Positions 62,576-64,000 of a stretch of 64,000 nucleotides of DNA are shown one piece after another; the first letter of the stretch is position 1, and every line of letters begins with the position of its first letter. Position numbers and translations under genes: made by a program. Below the pieces are notes generated by a model. That model worked only from the letters and a program-made list of their open reading frames with translations, ran no database searches and was not told the DNA's origin. The DNA is from Trichoplax sp. H2 (lineage: Eukaryota; Placozoa; Uniplacotomia; Trichoplacea): NCBI GenBank assembly GCA_003344405.1, contig NOWV01000008.1, positions 124,001 to 188,000 on the forward strand. The letters run 5' to 3'.

Positions 62576-64000
62576 GGTGATTTCGTTTCGATGTTGTAGA
62601 TAAAAATAAGAAAAACTTGAGGATAATCTTTCCCAATAGCTTGATCACAATCGATCTTGAATCTAGAAAGGAGAGAATAAGCATCAGATATCCAATTATG
62701 CTAAAATGATCGATGGATAATTATTTTGAACAATCATTGTTATTGGTCTATCAATGTCTAGTGATTTAATTTTATCATATAATTTACAATTGATAAAAAA
62801 TAGCCATCAAGAATTCAAGAGGAAAGGTTAACAGGAATAACTACTATCGTTTGTGTAAGGGAGAAAAGAAATTGCTCTCTTATCATGAATATCTTCAGAT
62901 AGATTAATTCGTTTGCCGCTACACGTATAGAACTCATTTTACTAGGTAGGATCAATCCGTTTTCAATGTCAGAAAGAATTACATTGAAGATGACAGATAT
63001 TATTAAAAAATCGTAAGAATAAAAATTGATTTCTAAGCTAACAGAATGGGATAAACGACTATCGTTGTGGAAAGGTGAAAAGGTATTACTCTCTTCTCAT
63101 GGATATATATCATCGGGTAGATTGGTAGATCAATTTATAAAAAATCAATTTCTAGATAGGGTAGATATTATCCTTATTAAATGGTAAAATAGTTAATTTC
63201 TAAACTTACAGAATAGTATAAACTACTATCGTTATGCATAGGGAATAAAGGCATTGCTCTCTGATTATCAATATCATCGGATCGATTCGCAGATCAATAC
63301 AAAAAAGATTCTATTTCCAGATAGTGCAGATATTATCAACGAAGGAAAAAAATCATCGATTTGTAAACTTACAAAAATGGCTAAGGATAAACTCATTGAC
63401 AAGGTAGGTTAGAAACGTATTTGCTATAACTACTCTACCATCAATCAGCGTGAAAGCTATTACTTTACAGAAGGGAAAGATAGGATATAATCGTTTTTGC
63501 CAACAGTTAAGAAAATACTTTTTCTTTCCATGCTATACCGCATTTTGATTCAGAACCAACAAAATGATTCATTTGTAAGCTAAAATGAATAACATCAGCT
63601 AGTTTAGAATGATGTAAAAGATTATTTTCACTTGTCATCCATACTGTGGACAAGGATCCCAAATGCCAATAGTCATTTTGGAACATTTCATAATCAGTCT
63701 ACAAATTATTGATCGTACTGATCCTCTTGTTTGGCAATATCAGCGTGATCGATTTAAATTGAATAAATAGTCTATCCAATAATCGTATTGACTAGATACA
63801 ATATTGAGAATGGTTTAGAACATAGAGTGGAGGGAAAAATACTATTTGATTTACGCTACCATTTCATGGTGACGATAATTATTTTTCAACGTGGGGAACA
63901 ACGTTATTTGATTAATTACGGTATACCATTCGACGATGAAAACGAAAGATGATTCTTTTTGACTATGTTAGCAATAGTATTTGATTTACTATACAATTTT
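62576..64000. other. 5' flank of the FERM gene with diverged repeats
   Basis: Just upstream of the start codon a CTCCTTTCTAG acceptor (minus strand, near 62663) suggests a spliced 5' UTR exon. From about 62850 to 63480 a unit of about 180 bp recurs: ACTATCGTT, a GGGAAAAG-type phrase, TTGCTCTCT.ATCAT, AT.ATC.TC.GATAGATT, then TTTCTAGATAGGGTAGATAT. The remaining 0.5 kb shows no gene. Confidence 0.55.

Overview
This window is animal nuclear DNA, most likely a scaffold of the placozoan Trichoplax adhaerens or a close relative. It is AT-rich and uses the standard code. Its genes have many small exons, mostly separated by short GT-AG introns, and their products align over most or all of their length with human proteins. 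Two runs of exactly 20 N mark scaffold gaps. Species identity is inferred; assignment to an early-branching animal is secure.

I rebuilt seven protein genes by hand from exon phase and known protein architecture. In order they are: TTC28-like TPR/CHAT protein (+, 5' end not seen, 246-7312); class XVIII myosin with KE region, PDZ, motor, IQ and coiled coil (+, 12419-25388, 20 exons, 2067 aa); ZMAT5, the U11/U12-20K minor-spliceosome protein (-, 26666-27981); DRC10/IQCD, an axonemal nexin-dynein regulatory complex subunit (+, 31380-33000); an AUTS2/FBRS/FBRSL1-family gene (+, 37648-44376); GDPD1/GDPD3-type lysophospholipase D (+, 47120-50702); and an ERM/merlin-like FERM protein (-, 53304-62575). 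In every gene the exon phases join without a frame break, except one junction in the AUTS2-like gene.

The products do not form one pathway. They cover cytoskeleton and membrane (myosin-18, FERM protein, TTC28), cilia (DRC10), RNA processing (ZMAT5), chromatin or transcription (AUTS2 family) and lipid signalling (GDPD). What links them is chromosomal. From memory, human TTC28, MYO18B, ZMAT5 and NF2 all lie in 22q12; IQCD and FBRSL1 lie in 12q24; FBRS and GDPD3 lie in 16p11.2. The window therefore looks like a surviving piece of an ancestral animal linkage group.

The non-coding sequence is dominated by short, local, diverged tandem repeats with units of about 60-240 bp, each array using a different unit. 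The clearest are the 88-bp minisatellite at 10530-11660 and the 195-bp array at 28290-30330. Both N gaps are flanked by near-identical copies of the same sequence, which points to allelic copies assembled in tandem. I saw no mobile-element coding sequence, CRISPR array, rRNA or tRNA gene.
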